The notes: a model not told the origin generated them from the letters alone. DNA of 64,000 nucleotides from Brevibacterium daeguense (GCF_021729135.1 NZ_JAJTWW010000004.1:310001-374000), one strand, 5' to 3'. Shown: positions 1 through 9,263, counted from the first letter of the stretch. A program made the numbers and translations.

Positions 1-833
1 CCGCGGTGCCAGCGGGGCAGTTCCACCTGGGCGACCTGGTCGTAGTAGAGCTCGTCGTTCGGGGGACACTGCTCCAGCGCGTGGGGAATCACCCAGCCCA
101 GCCCTGCGTACCGGTCCAGGAGCGCCGCTCGCGGATCGTCCGGCAGCGCCTGCTCGGCGCTCGTGTGCGCCGCGAAGGCCGCCACTCGGCCCTCGCGCAG
201 CCCGTAGAGCCCGATGACGCGGTCCACCGTGTCGGTCATCACGAACCGGGAGCCCAGGGCCGCGTGCACCGCCGGGTCGGAGAAGATGAAGGCCGCGGTG
301 TGGAGCCCCAGGTAGCGGAGCTGATTCGTGCCGAGCAGCAGGCTGCGGATGCGGGAGTGGATACCGTCGGCGCCGACGAGCAGGTCCACGTGACGGCGTG
401 AGCCGTCGTCGAGCTCGACCGCAACCCCGTCGCCCTCCTCGGAGAAGCCCGAAACGGTTCGCCCGTAGCGGATATCGGCTCCGCTGCCGACGGCTGCCCG
501 GAGCGCCCGCTCCAGGTCCGGTCGCATGATGCTGAGCAGTCGCCCGTCGAGCGCCTGCGAGAACTTCGCGTAGCTGAGGCCGGCACGGGTGCGGCCACGG
601 TGATCCACGTATGCGAGGGCCTTCACGTCGTAGCTCAGCTCGCGGAGGCGGTCGAGGATTCCCATCCGCTCGGCCGCCACGTAGCCGGGCCCGAAGAAGT
701 CCATCATGTAGCCCTGTTCGCGCGGGCCCGGCGCGCGCTCCACGATGGTGACGTCCCAGCGGTGACGCACCAGCTCGTGGGCCAGGGACAGTCCGGCGAT
801 GCCGGCCCCGCAGATGACTACGGACCTGGCCAT
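1..833 (-). CDS. FAD-dependent aromatic-ring monooxygenase (C-terminus off the window)
   Basis: A group A flavoprotein monooxygenase that probably hydroxylates an aromatic or polyketide-like substrate with FAD and NAD(P)H in the cytosol. The first 277 residues are present. They start with a Rossmann dinucleotide fold (GAGIAG at residues 9-14), then GYMMDFFGPG at 41-50, the RPDLERAL segment near residue 104 and the GADGIHS motif near 150 that contacts FAD. The ATG at 833 has an excellent AAGGAGG seven bases upstream. A paralogue with the same GYMMDFFGPG signature lies at 49874-51061. The substrate cannot be read from the sequence. The C-terminal substrate lid is outside the window. Confidence 0.85.
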   Translation of the reverse strand, partial: MARSVVICGAGIAGLSLAHELVRHRWDVTIVERAPGPREQGYMMDFFGPGYVAAERMGILDRLRELSYDVKALAYVDHRGRTRAGLSYAKFSQALDGRLLSIMRPDLERALRAAVGSGADIRYGRTVSGFSEEGDGVAVELDDGSRRHVDLLVGADGIHSRIRSLLLGTNQLRYLGLHTAAFIFSDPAVHAALGSRFVMTDTVDRVIGLYGLREGRVAAFAAHTSAEQALPDDPRAALLDRYAGLGWVIPHALEQCPPNDELYYDQVAQVELPRWHR

Positions 834-857
834 GCAGCCTCCTTCCTATCCGCAGAA

Positions 858-896
858 CCTGCTGTATCTCCCGTGACCCTGCTGTACTTCCCGTGA
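858..896. repeat. 20-bp direct repeat in the monooxygenase promoter
   Basis: CCTGCTGTATCTCCCGTGA (858-876) recurs as CCTGCTGTACTTCCCGTGA at 878-896, two mismatches, exactly 20 bp apart (two helical turns). It lies 25-63 bp upstream of the monooxygenase start and in the only gap between that gene and the upstream ligase. Placement and spacing suit a tandem regulator-binding site; no adjacent regulator is seen. Confidence 0.6.
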
Positions 897-958
897 CGAT
901 GTCCCGAACCGGCCACTTTCAGCCACGGGAAGGCGGCGCCCCTCGCGCCTGACGCGGA

Positions 959-2587
959 TCACGTATCGAGCATCTGGATGGCTTTCTCGCGCATTTCGAC
1001 CTTGCGGATCTTGCCGGTCACGGTCATCGGAAATTCGTCGACGACGTGGACGTACTTGGGGATCTTGTGGCGCGCGAGTCTGCCGTTGGCGAACTCGTGC
1101 AGCTTCTCGGCGGTCAATTCCGCAGCCCCCGGCTTGAGCCTCACCCACGCCATGAGCTCCTCGCCGTACTTGTCGTCCGGGACTCCGATCACCTGTGCGT
1201 CGACGATGTCGGGGTGGATGTAGAGGAACTCCTCGATCTCGCGCGGGTAGATGTTCTCGCCCCCGCGGATCACCATGTCCTTGATCCGGCCGGTGATCTC
1301 GACGTAGCCGTCAGCATCCATGACCCCGATGTCGCCGGTCTTCATCCATCCATCGACGATCGCCTCTGCGGTCTTGTCCGGCTGCTCCCAATAGCCGAGC
1401 ATCACCGAGTAGCCCTTGGTGCAGAACTCCCCGGCTCTGCCCCGCGGGAGGGTCTCCCCGGTCACCGGATCGACGATCTTGATCTCCAGGTGCGGGCCGA
1501 CCCGGCCGACGGTGCCGACACGGCGGTCGAGTGAATCGTCGGTTCGGGTCTGTGTCGATACCGGGGAGGTCTCGGTCATTCCGTAGCAGATCGACACCTC
1601 CGACATATTCATGCGCTCGATGACCTCGCGCATGGTCGTCGAGGGGCATGGCGAACCGGCCATGATGCCGGTTCGCAGCGTGGCCAGGTCGTAGGAATCG
1701 AAGTCGTCGAGCGCAAGTTCGGCGATGAACATGGTCGGCACGCCGTAGAGGCTCGTGCATTTCTCAGCCTGCACGGCCCGGAGGGTTGCCCGCGGTTCGA
1801 ACGCCTCCGCCGGGATGATCATCGTCGACCCGTGCGAGGTGCACGCGAGGTTGCCCATCACCATGCCGAAGCAGTGATAGAAGGGAACCGGGATGCACAC
1901 GCGATCAGCTTCGGTGTAGTGAATCAGCTCACCGGTGTTGAAGCCGTTGTTGAGGATATTGCGGTGCGAGAGCGTCGCGCCCTTGGGGAAGCCGGTGGTG
2001 CCCGAGGTGTACTGGATGTTGATGGGGTCGTTCGGCTCCAGGCCGGTGCCGACCTCCGCGAGCACGCCTGAGTCGACCGGCTCCGACATCAGCGACTCCC
2101 AGGTCTCATCTCCGAACAGCACGACGAATTCGAGTGCCGGGCAGCTGGGCCTCACCTGGTCGAGCATCGCAGCGTAGTCGGAATCCTTGAATCGGGACGC
2201 GGCGACGACGGCACGGATGGACGCTTGATTGAGCACGTACTCGAGTTCGTGACCGCGATAGGCCGGGTTGATGTTGACGAGGATGACGCCGAGTTCCGCG
2301 GTCGCGTACTGCACCATCGTCCATTCCCAGCGGTTGGGTGACCAGATCCCGAGCCGGTCCCCCTTGCGCATGCCGAGGCGGTGCAAACCGGAGGCCAGCT
2401 GCCGGACGTCCCTGCGGAACTCGCTGTAGGTCCACCGGCGGCCGGCACGGACGTCGACGAGCGCCTCGCGGTCCCCGAAGCGCTCCGCAGTGGCGGCCAG
2501 GTTCTCGGGGATCGTCTGCTCCAGGAACTGCGTTTCCGTGGGGCCCCTGGTATGCGAGAGATTCGGGTCGAGGTCTGAGTTCGTCAT
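959..2587 (-). CDS. AMP-binding acyl-CoA synthetase (FadD-like)
   Basis: A 542-residue ANL-superfamily ligase that activates a carboxylic or fatty acid to its acyl-CoA through an acyl-adenylate. The P-loop YTSGTTGFPKG, the YGMTETSP adenine-binding segment, the KTGDIG motif and the hinge/catalytic-lysine end (GRIKDMVIRGGENIYP; TVTGKIRK near the C-terminus) are all intact. An upstream in-frame ATG at 2653 exists, but the ATG at 2587 has GGAGGA about eight bases before it and begins a normal-length protein. It is close in architecture to the medium/long-chain FadD enzymes of actinomycetes. The substrate is not predictable. It lies upstream of the monooxygenase on the same strand with a 125-bp gap, so co-transcription is possible but unproven. 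Confidence 0.9.
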   Translation of the reverse strand: MTNSDLDPNLSHTRGPTETQFLEQTIPENLAATAERFGDREALVDVRAGRRWTYSEFRRDVRQLASGLHRLGMRKGDRLGIWSPNRWEWTMVQYATAELGVILVNINPAYRGHELEYVLNQASIRAVVAASRFKDSDYAAMLDQVRPSCPALEFVVLFGDETWESLMSEPVDSGVLAEVGTGLEPNDPINIQYTSGTTGFPKGATLSHRNILNNGFNTGELIHYTEADRVCIPVPFYHCFGMVMGNLACTSHGSTMIIPAEAFEPRATLRAVQAEKCTSLYGVPTMFIAELALDDFDSYDLATLRTGIMAGSPCPSTTMREVIERMNMSEVSICYGMTETSPVSTQTRTDDSLDRRVGTVGRVGPHLEIKIVDPVTGETLPRGRAGEFCTKGYSVMLGYWEQPDKTAEAIVDGWMKTGDIGVMDADGYVEITGRIKDMVIRGGENIYPREIEEFLYIHPDIVDAQVIGVPDDKYGEELMAWVRLKPGAAELTAEKLHEFANGRLARHKIPKYVHVVDEFPMTVTGKIRKVEMREKAIQMLDT

Positions 2588-2747
2588 TGAACATCCTCCG
2601 CGCTGTCGGTATCCCGCCGGGAGCCCGGATGGAAGCTCCCAGTCACTTGCCACAAGTGTAGAGAGTTCGAGGGACAGCGCAGAGAGGGAAGAATGCCGCC
2701 CTTGATGCTGTCACCTCCCCGATGACCTTCGGCGGTTATGACCATCA

Positions 2748-2781
2748 GCGGTCGATCAGCATTGCACTGCTGTTCGACCGC
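2748..2781. terminator. Compound hairpin downstream of the HMA gene
   Basis: GCGGTCGA then CAGCA pair with TGCTG then TCGACCGC around a six-base loop, an almost perfect 13-bp stem with one bulge. It lies in the 300-bp gap after the HMA-domain gene (minus strand) and before the ligase start. With the second hairpin at 2804-2841 it probably forms a tandem terminator. No T-run follows, as is usual in high-GC actinomycetes. Confidence 0.6.
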
Positions 2782-2803
2782 CGAATCGGCCCATCCACGC
2801 ACA

Positions 2804-2841
2804 GACCCGCCGCATCAGCCGTTGGGCAGATGCGGCGGGTC
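2804..2841. terminator. Perfect 13-bp stem terminator after the HMA gene
   Basis: GACCCGCCGCATC at 2804-2816 is the exact reverse complement of 2829-2841, with a 12-base loop. It sits about 50 bp beyond the stop codon of the HMA-domain protein on the minus strand, a typical position for an intrinsic terminator of the GC-rich, U-poor type. Confidence 0.7.
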
Positions 2842-2892
2842 ACGTTGCCTCAGCGAGGTCTCAGCGGGCCACGCCGAGCGATGGGGTCTGCG

Positions 2893-3132
2893 TCAGATCG
2901 CGGACGGCTTCGCGGTGTAGCCGACCTCCGCGACAGCGTTCACGAGGTCGCGCACCGACACCTTCTGAGGATCGTGTTGGGCGATGATCCGGCCGGAGGA
3001 GAACTTCACCTCGGCCGACTCCACGCCTTCGAGTCCGTTGAGCTTGGTCTCGATCTTCTGGATGCACGACGGGCAGGAGAACTCGTCCGAACGCAGGGTG
3101 GTGGTCTTCAGGGTGGGGGTCGAGGCAGTCAT
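2893..3132 (-). CDS. Heavy-metal-associated (HMA) domain protein, copper-chaperone-like
   Basis: A 79-residue single-domain metal-binding protein of the CopZ/Atx1 fold. It has one CPSCIQ motif (residues 20-25), equivalent to the MxCxxC loop that binds Cu(I) or a similar soft metal, followed by the expected beta-alpha-beta pattern ending in EVGYTA. The start ATG (3132) has GAGGAAG just upstream; a second ATG four codons earlier is less well placed. The usual Met before the first Cys is replaced by Phe (EFSCPSC). No metal P-type ATPase or CsoR-type regulator is adjacent, so its partner is unknown. It is divergent from the cysteine hydrolase. Confidence 0.8.
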   Translation of the reverse strand: MTASTPTLKTTTLRSDEFSCPSCIQKIETKLNGLEGVESAEVKFSSGRIIAQHDPQKVSVRDLVNAVAEVGYTAKPSAI

Positions 3133-3205
3133 GGTCTTCCTCATTCCTTTCGTCGGGGTCTTCTTGATGACACCCTCAATGTACGAAGGATCGGCCGAGG
3201 TCTCC

Positions 3206-3234
3206 TTGACATGAATCAAGCCGGCCGGGAATCT
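3206..3234 (+). promoter_or_regulatory. Possible promoter for the cysteine hydrolase with a small dyad
   Basis: TTGACA at 3206-3211 is followed after 17 bp by GAATCT, a weak -10. The -35 is embedded in the dyad CTTGACATGAATCAAG (3205-3220, CTTGA and TCAAG arms). It reads toward the gene starting at 3307. The -10 is poor, so this is a suggestion. Confidence 0.3.
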
Positions 3235-3306
3235 TCGAAGGAGAGGCGATCGAATCACCGGCCGCCCCGAATCAGGGCCCGACCGCCGCTCAAGGAGCAG
3301 ATGGAG

Positions 3307-3915
3307 ATGTTCAGCAGATCGGCGCTGCTCACCATCGATGTCCAGCAGGACTTCATCGCTGGGTCGGCCACAATCTCCGGGACGGCCGAGTGCGTTCCGG
3401 CGATGAGCCGGGTGGCCGAGGCATTCCGGGTCACAGGTCGGCCGATCATCCATGTCGTCCGCCTGTACCTGCCCGATGGCTCCAATGCCGAGGCGGTGCG
3501 CCGGTCGGCAGTGACGTCGGCGAGCATTGTTCGCCCGGGTACGAGGGGAAGCCAGGTCGCGCCGGAACTGCTGCCGCCTCGGGCACCAGCTCTCGATCCC
3601 GAGGTCCTGCTCAGCGGGCGGTTGCAGCAGATCGGGCCTACGGAATGGTTCATGTACAAGCCCCGCTGGGGCGCGTTCTACGGCACCGCGCTGGAGAATC
3701 ACCTGCGGGGGCTGGAGATCGAGGACGTCGTGTTCGTCGGCTGCAACTTCCCGAACTGTCCGCGCACCAGCCTCTACGAGGCCGGCGAACGCGACTTCGG
3801 AACGATTCTGATCAGCGACGCCGTCAGCGGCGTGTACCAGCGCGGCCTGGACGAGATCACGAGCATCGGCGCGACCGTGCTGACGAGCGATGAAGCGGTC
3901 GCCGGCTTCACCTGA
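3307..3915 (+). CDS. Cysteine hydrolase of the isochorismatase-like family
   Basis: A 202-residue alpha/beta hydrolase of the nicotinamidase/isochorismatase superfamily. The catalytic triad can be picked out: Asp in LLTIDVQQDF near the N-terminus, Lys in MYKPRWGAF, and Cys in VFVGCNFPNCPRTSLYEA. A following cis-peptide region and the ISDAVSG strand match the family. It probably hydrolyses an amide or a vinyl-ether substrate. The ATG at 3307 is nine bases from AAGGAG; another ATG at 3301 is too close to it. The gene is convergent with the methyltransferase at 3946. Confidence 0.85.
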   Translation: MFSRSALLTIDVQQDFIAGSATISGTAECVPAMSRVAEAFRVTGRPIIHVVRLYLPDGSNAEAVRRSAVTSASIVRPGTRGSQVAPELLPPRAPALDPEVLLSGRLQQIGPTEWFMYKPRWGAFYGTALENHLRGLEIEDVVFVGCNFPNCPRTSLYEAGERDFGTILISDAVSGVYQRGLDEITSIGATVLTSDEAVAGFT

Positions 3916-3945
3916 GTAGGGCGGGCGGGCAGAGCCCTCATCGCA

Positions 3946-4542
3946 CTATGACTTCGCAGCTGGGCTGCAGGCGTAGAACCGCATCAGGTGAGCGCAGAAC
4001 GCCGTGCTCACGGTGATGCCTGTGAATCCGTCTGCCCTCAGCGCATGCTTCAGTTCCTCAGGTGCGAGGATGCGGTGCGGTGAGCCGTCTGCCCGATGAA
4101 CCCAGTGGGCCAGACGCGTGTCTGTGAGGTCGTAGCCGATGAACGCACCACCGGGCTTGAGAACGCGCTTCACCTCGGCAACCGCGGCGCGCCAGTCGAC
4201 GACGTGGTGCAGCATCAGGAACGACGTCACCGCATCGAAGGTGCCGCTGTCGAACGGGAGCGCCGTGACGTCAGCTGCCTGGACGGTCACATTGCGGTGT
4301 GCTGCGAGCCGCGTACGCGCAGACTCAACCATCGCGTCGTCGACGTCGGTCACAGTGAGCTGTACTTCGGGATTAGCACGCGCGACCCCTGCCGCCATGG
4401 CTCCACTGCCTCCTCCGACCTCGAGCACATCACCATGCAGCGCGTGACCGTCAAGTGCCCACGGGAGGACGCCTCGACGAGCGAACGATCTCCAGGCCGC
4501 GCTGCGGCAGACCGCGCTCTCGATCGCTGACATGATCGGCAT
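3946..4542 (-). CDS. Class I SAM-dependent methyltransferase
   Basis: A 198-residue Rossmann-fold methyltransferase. Motif I is VLEVGGGSGAMA, followed by TVTDVDDAMV (acidic loop binding the SAM ribose), AADVTALPFDSGTFDAV (motif II/III) and the LKPGGAFIGYD strand. The type resembles methyltransferase domain 11 proteins acting on small molecules. The chosen ATG (4542) has GGAGAG four bases upstream and lies 16 bp after the stop of the 4559-5110 gene, so the two are probably co-transcribed. The in-frame extension further upstream lacks coding character. Confidence 0.8.
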   Translation of the reverse strand: MPIMSAIESAVCRSAAWRSFARRGVLPWALDGHALHGDVLEVGGGSGAMAAGVARANPEVQLTVTDVDDAMVESARTRLAAHRNVTVQAADVTALPFDSGTFDAVTSFLMLHHVVDWRAAVAEVKRVLKPGGAFIGYDLTDTRLAHWVHRADGSPHRILAPEELKHALRADGFTGITVSTAFCAHLMRFYACSPAAKS

Positions 4543-4558
4543 GGTTCTCTCCGGGCGG

Positions 4559-5110
4559 CTACCGGCTGAGAAACCAGCCGTATTCAACCGCCTCAATGTA
4601 GTCCCGCTTGATGAACCCAGGGTGTTCCCGGCTGAGTCGTTGGACAGCGTCGGTCTCGGACAGGTCGCAGCGCCTCCCAGCCTCCAACAGGCCATCAGCA
4701 GCGGCAATCGCCTCCTCGATTGCTTTGGGTGGGTGGAGGTCACCGAGCACCTCGTAGACATTGAAGGGCCCCAAGCGGTCTGGGCTGCCGAGAGGACGGT
4801 CGGTGAAGTGCCGAAGCATGAACACGGCGTGGAACAGCGGCTCTGCCCTCGCTCGGGCGGCGAATTCCTCCCGGTATCGCCGCTGCTCCCGTCGACGCCG
4901 GATCGCGGTCGCGAACCCCCTGCCGACCGCTGCGCGGTACTGCTCCTCCGTGAAGCCGGGGACTTTTTCCCGGACCTTGTCGATGACCGACTTCAGATCC
5001 CTGCCCTCCATGAGGAAAGCGGCCTGAAATGCCGCGGCCCCTTCCAACCGAGAGGCGCGCTCCTCACGGGGCTCCTCCCCTCGGCCACGATGGGCTGGTC
5101 GTTGAATCAT
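4559..5110 (-). CDS. Hypothetical protein with a repeated PGF-Y-AV-G motif
   Basis: A 183-residue, charged, probably alpha-helical cytosolic protein that I do not recognise. A segment near residues 49-71 (VPGFTEEQYRAAVGRGF) and the C-terminal segment (HPGFIKRDYIEAVEYGWF) share the pattern PGF-x4-Y-x2-AV-x2-G, so the protein contains two copies of a short helical unit. AGGAGG lies about ten bases before the ATG. The downstream methyltransferase begins 16 bp after it, which suggests a two-gene unit. Function unknown. Confidence 0.65.
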   Translation of the reverse strand: MIQRPAHRGRGEEPREERASRLEGAAAFQAAFLMEGRDLKSVIDKVREKVPGFTEEQYRAAVGRGFATAIRRRREQRRYREEFAARARAEPLFHAVFMLRHFTDRPLGSPDRLGPFNVYEVLGDLHPPKAIEEAIAAADGLLEAGRRCDLSETDAVQRLSREHPGFIKRDYIEAVEYGWFLSR

Positions 5111-5191
5111 ATTCGGCTGCCCTCCTGGTGCGGTTCCGGCGGCTGACTCCCACTTCGGCGCTGATGCCTCACTACGGGATGCTCAGCCAAG

Positions 5192-6193
5192 TCAGCTGAC
5201 GGCGACCGGCTCGGGTTCGCGGGCCTTCTTCCGCTGATCGATGGTGCGGCACACCGTCGCGAAGATGGCGCCGGAGACGTTGTGCCAGACGGAGAACACC
5301 GCGCCGGGCAGCGCCGCGAGCGGGTTCATGTACTGAGCCGCAAGTCCCGCGGCCAGGCCGGAGTTCTGCATTCCCACCTCGATGGCGGTCGTGCGCTTGA
5401 CCGGGACCGGGAGCTTGAACAGCGCCGCGGCGCTGTAGCCCAGAGCCATGCCGAAGAGGTTGTGGAGGATGACGGCGGCAAGCACCAGCAGGCCGGCCTC
5501 GATGATCTTGTCGGCACTGCCGGAGACCACGATGGCCACAATGATGGCGATCGTCAGCGTGGACAGCCACGGCAGGATCGGGGACAGGCCCTTGACGAGC
5601 CCCGGCAGCAGGCGGCCGACCACGATGCCGAGGACAACCGGCACGAGCACGATCTGCACGATGGTCAGCGCCATGCCGGAGGCATCGAGCGGCATGTACT
5701 GCCCGGCCAGCCACAGGGTGAGCATCGGGGTGAGCAGCGGAGCCAGCAGCGTCGAGACCGAGGTCATCGTCACCGACAGGGCGACGTCGCCGCGGGCGAG
5801 GAAGGCGACCACGTTCGAAGCTGTGCCGCCCGGAGCACAGCCGACCAGGATGACGCCGGCGGCGATCTCCGGGGGCAGCTGGAGCAGGAAGACGACGAAC
5901 AGGGCCATCAGCGGCATGATCACGTACTGGGCGATGACGCCCAGGATCACGGGCAGCGGGCGCTTGAACACCAGCGCGAAGTCGACCGGGCGCAGGGTCA
6001 GGCCCATGGTGAACATGACGATGCCGAGCAGGGGATTCACGAGACCGCTGGCCGAGGAGACCGGTCCGGCCGCGAAGTAGCCGACGAGTCCGCCGATGAT
6101 GATGAGGACGGGGAAGACGAGGACGGCGATGTAGCCGCTGCGCTCGGTCTTCTTCGCCTGCTCCGCCGGCAGCTCGGTGGTGGTCTCGGACAT
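5192..6193 (-). CDS. Bile acid:sodium symporter (BASS) family transporter
   Basis: A 333-residue membrane protein with about nine to ten hydrophobic segments. The two crossover motifs of the BASS fold are intact: GCAPGGTASNVVAFLARGDV, and EVGMQNSGLAAGLA later. These unwound helices bind Na+ and the substrate in the family, which in bacteria moves bile acids, pantoate, keto acids or similar organic anions. AGAGGAGA precedes the ATG. It is the second gene in the window to carry this motif, because a 22-codon relic of a paralogue lies at 12405-12470. The exact substrate cannot be inferred. Confidence 0.88.
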   Translation of the reverse strand: MSETTTELPAEQAKKTERSGYIAVLVFPVLIIIGGLVGYFAAGPVSSASGLVNPLLGIVMFTMGLTLRPVDFALVFKRPLPVILGVIAQYVIMPLMALFVVFLLQLPPEIAAGVILVGCAPGGTASNVVAFLARGDVALSVTMTSVSTLLAPLLTPMLTLWLAGQYMPLDASGMALTIVQIVLVPVVLGIVVGRLLPGLVKGLSPILPWLSTLTIAIIVAIVVSGSADKIIEAGLLVLAAVILHNLFGMALGYSAAALFKLPVPVKRTTAIEVGMQNSGLAAGLAAQYMNPLAALPGAVFSVWHNVSGAIFATVCRTIDQRKKAREPEPVAVS

Positions 6194-6330
6194 GGTTCTC
6201 CTCTGGTTCTGAACGGGTCAACGGACCTGCGGACGGCAGGCGCAGAACGGCTCCGAAAGAGTGTACGCGGCGGTCCGGTTTTCGAGATGTGCCACCCGTC
6301 ATCTGAGACGTTTCAGGCTGACCCGGTTGC

Positions 6331-9228
6331 CTACGTCAGCAGCTCCTCGGCAGCATCGCGTGCGCGAGCGAGCACCTCCGTGCGCGGGAGGAGCCGCGCG
6401 ACGGAATCGATCCGGTTCGCACGGTCGGGCCCGAGTCCCGCGCGCACCCGCTCCCGGAGCCGCCGGTAGCGTTCGATGTCTCCACCAGCCAGCCCGGGCG
6501 CCGATGCTGCGGCCTCGGCGGCGGCCAACACCAGTTCCGCAGATTCGAGGCGGCCTGCCGCAGCGAACGACTCGGCGAGGATCCGCAGCGTGGTCCACAG
6601 CTGCGGCCAGTGACCACTCCGCTGTTGCAGGCCGAGCAGGATGCGTGCCAGGTCGGCCGCTTCCCGCGTCCGCCCGCTGCGGGTCAGCACGGAGAGCAGC
6701 GCCACCCGGGCGACGCCTGAGATCTGCTCGGCACGCACCCGATCTGCCAGCCGCGCCGCCTCCCGCAGGACTTCCGCGGCGGCCTCCGGATCGGTGATGA
6801 GCAGCACCTCGCCGCTGGCGTAGAGCGCGAACGCGATCCGCGCCGTCGCACCGCTGCGCTCGGCCGCCTCGCGTGCGGCGGCGGCCTGCTCGTCGGCCTC
6901 GCGGAGCTCGCCGGCGGCGGCGAGCACCAGTGCCAGGGCACCGTGGGCGTCGACCCGGTACCCGTCGTCGAGTCCCGCGATCGCGAGCACCTGCCGCCAG
7001 TTCCGGGTCGCGGCATCCCGGGTTCCGGCATACACGGCAGCGATGCTCAGCGACGTCAGCGCGAGGAACCGTTCGCGCGGGGTCCGGGCAGCGCGCTCGG
7101 CGTCGATTCCGAGGCGGTTCGCCCGGGCGAGATCCCCGCGTTCGACGGCGGCGAGCGCAGCGGCGCCCAGGGCCAGTGCTTCAGCTGGTGCGCCGGGGAG
7201 GTCGGGATGCTCGCCGACCTGCAGCATCACCTCGGCCAGGGCCGGTCCGGGAACCCAGTGGGTGCACAGGCCGAGGTGCCCGACGATCCGCGCGGCCGAT
7301 GTGACCCGTCCGGCGATCAGTGCAGAGGAGGCGGCGGAAGCGAGGTCCGCACGAGCACGATCGAGCCGGGTCAGCGCCTCCTCACAGCGGGGCCCGACTG
7401 CCTCCGCCGCCCACCGCTCGCTGCAGTCGGCCGCCCACTGCCAGTACATGCCGGGCGCGGCGGCATCGGCGTGTTCCGCGGCGAAGGCCCGAACGATGCC
7501 GAGAAGGCGATGGCGCATCCCTGCTCCGTCGTCGACCGGAACCACCAGCGAGGCGCGGACCAGTCGGGAGAGGCCGGCGCGGGCCGCCGATCCGGTCGGT
7601 GCGACCTGCTCGGCGTCGGTGAGGTCGAAGGCGCCGACGAAGACCGACAGCCGGCCGAGGAGGGCGCGATCAGGGGCCGACAGGAGATTGTGCGAGCGCG
7701 CGACGACCGATCGCAGCGATCCGCGCACGCCGTCGGCAGGGTCGTGACCCGCGTCGAGCTCGTCGAGGACGGACCGGACACCGAGCACGGCCGCCTGCGC
7801 GGCGGCCAGCTCCAGTGCCAGGGGAAGGCCGTCGAGGCGGCGGCACAGCTCGCCGATCATCGCCAGCACCGGCGCCGTGAGATCCGCCCCTGGCCGCAGC
7901 CGACGCAGTCGGTCGGCGAACAGCCGTGTCGCCGGGGCCAGGGCGGCCCGTTCCGGCGCCTCGGCGGCGTCGGGCGCCGGCAGCGGAGCGAGGGGGATCA
8001 CCTGTTCGACGCCGGGACTCAGGGATTGTCGGCTGGTGACGACGATGTGCACCCGCGCCGCCGTGCGCCGGACCGCCTCGACGAGGCTCTGGACCTCGGT
8101 GAGCACTCGCTCACAGCCGTCGAGGACCAGGATGAGGGCCGAGGCGGAGAGGTATTCCAGCACCGCGGGCCGTGGCCCGAGCGCCGTGCCCAGCCCGAGC
8201 ACGGACGCGACTCGGGCCGCGACCTGCCCGGGGGCGGCATCGTCGAGCTCGACCACCGCGGCCGGTCTGCCGAGCCGTCGGGTGAGCTCCGGCAGCGCCT
8301 CGGCGACGAGGCGGGTCTTGCCGACCCCGCCGGGCCCGGTGATGCACACCAGGCGGTGGACGGCAACGGCGGCCACCAGGTCATCGATGTCCGCTTCCCT
8401 TCCGATGAAGGCACCGGTCGCGCCGAGGAATGCGCGGGTGGCGGATTCCCCGGCGGGCGGCGTCGCGTCAGATGTCGGCGAGGGTGAGCGCAGCGGCAGG
8501 TCGTGGCCGAGGATGCGCAGCTGCAGGTCGCGCAGCGCCGGCGAGGGGTCGAGGCCGAGCTCCTCGGCCAGGGTGCGGCGCAGCAGCTGGTACTGGTCGA
8601 GCGCCTCGGCGGGTCGACCGCAGCGGTAGAGCGCGGTCATGAGCAGGCCGTGGGCGTGTTCACGCACCGGCTGCTCGGCCACGAGGCGCCGCAGGGGGAC
8701 GACCGCCTCGGCGGCGCTGCCGAGTTCGAGCGACACGACCGCCCGCTCCTCGACGGTCTTCATGCGCAGCTCCTCGAGCCGGGCGGCTTCGGCGATCGCG
8801 AAGGGACGGTCGGCGAACTCGGCATAGGCGGGGCCGCGCCACAGCGCCACGGCCTCGTCGAGCAGGGCTGCCGCCCCGGACGGGGTGCGGTCTGCGGCTC
8901 GGCGGCGGAGGGCTTCGAAGCGGGCGGCGTCGACCGCCTCCGCGGGCAGGGCGAGGCAGTATCCGGCGGGCCCGGCCTGCACGGCATCGGCGCCGAGGAC
9001 GCCGCGCAGCCGGGACACGACGGTGTGCACAGCGCCGCGCGGGTGGTCGGGGACGTGTTCGCCCCACACGGCGTCGATGAGGGCGTCGACGGAGAGCGGG
9101 TGGGGAGCCTGGATCACGAGCGCGGCGAGGGCGGTCCGCGGCCGCGCTCCGCGCAGCTCAACGCGCGCCCCGGCCCGCCGGATCTCCAGCGGGCCCAGGA
9201 CGCCGATGTCCACGGGCGGCTCCGCCAT
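6331..9228 (-). CDS. AfsR/SARP-family transcriptional activator with NB-ARC ATPase
   Basis: A 965-residue regulator with the AfsR order of domains: winged-helix DNA-binding domain (residues about 5-95), bacterial transcriptional activator domain (about 100-245), an NB-ARC-like STAND ATPase with GPGGVGKT near residue 297 and LILVLDGCE as Walker B, then a long alanine-rich alpha-helical C-terminus resembling TPR repeats. Such proteins bind direct heptamer repeats and switch on specialised-metabolism or regulatory genes. The ATG at 9228 has TGGAG just upstream; the ATG at 9243 has none. It is divergent from a methyltransferase followed by a flavin monooxygenase, its most likely targets. Confidence 0.85.
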   Translation of the reverse strand: MAEPPVDIGVLGPLEIRRAGARVELRGARPRTALAALVIQAPHPLSVDALIDAVWGEHVPDHPRGAVHTVVSRLRGVLGADAVQAGPAGYCLALPAEAVDAARFEALRRRAADRTPSGAAALLDEAVALWRGPAYAEFADRPFAIAEAARLEELRMKTVEERAVVSLELGSAAEAVVPLRRLVAEQPVREHAHGLLMTALYRCGRPAEALDQYQLLRRTLAEELGLDPSPALRDLQLRILGHDLPLRSPSPTSDATPPAGESATRAFLGATGAFIGREADIDDLVAAVAVHRLVCITGPGGVGKTRLVAEALPELTRRLGRPAAVVELDDAAPGQVAARVASVLGLGTALGPRPAVLEYLSASALILVLDGCERVLTEVQSLVEAVRRTAARVHIVVTSRQSLSPGVEQVIPLAPLPAPDAAEAPERAALAPATRLFADRLRRLRPGADLTAPVLAMIGELCRRLDGLPLALELAAAQAAVLGVRSVLDELDAGHDPADGVRGSLRSVVARSHNLLSAPDRALLGRLSVFVGAFDLTDAEQVAPTGSAARAGLSRLVRASLVVPVDDGAGMRHRLLGIVRAFAAEHADAAAPGMYWQWAADCSERWAAEAVGPRCEEALTRLDRARADLASAASSALIAGRVTSAARIVGHLGLCTHWVPGPALAEVMLQVGEHPDLPGAPAEALALGAAALAAVERGDLARANRLGIDAERAARTPRERFLALTSLSIAAVYAGTRDAATRNWRQVLAIAGLDDGYRVDAHGALALVLAAAGELREADEQAAAAREAAERSGATARIAFALYASGEVLLITDPEAAAEVLREAARLADRVRAEQISGVARVALLSVLTRSGRTREAADLARILLGLQQRSGHWPQLWTTLRILAESFAAAGRLESAELVLAAAEAAASAPGLAGGDIERYRRLRERVRAGLGPDRANRIDSVARLLPRTEVLARARDAAEELLT

Positions 9229-9263
9229 GACTCCATTGTCCATCGCGGGCTCGGCGCGGTGAA

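Noticed and set aside
5282..6469. Plus-strand open frame opposite the BASS gene
   Set aside because: The translation is a Gln/His/Asp/Arg-rich string typical of the reverse of a hydrophobic membrane-protein gene.
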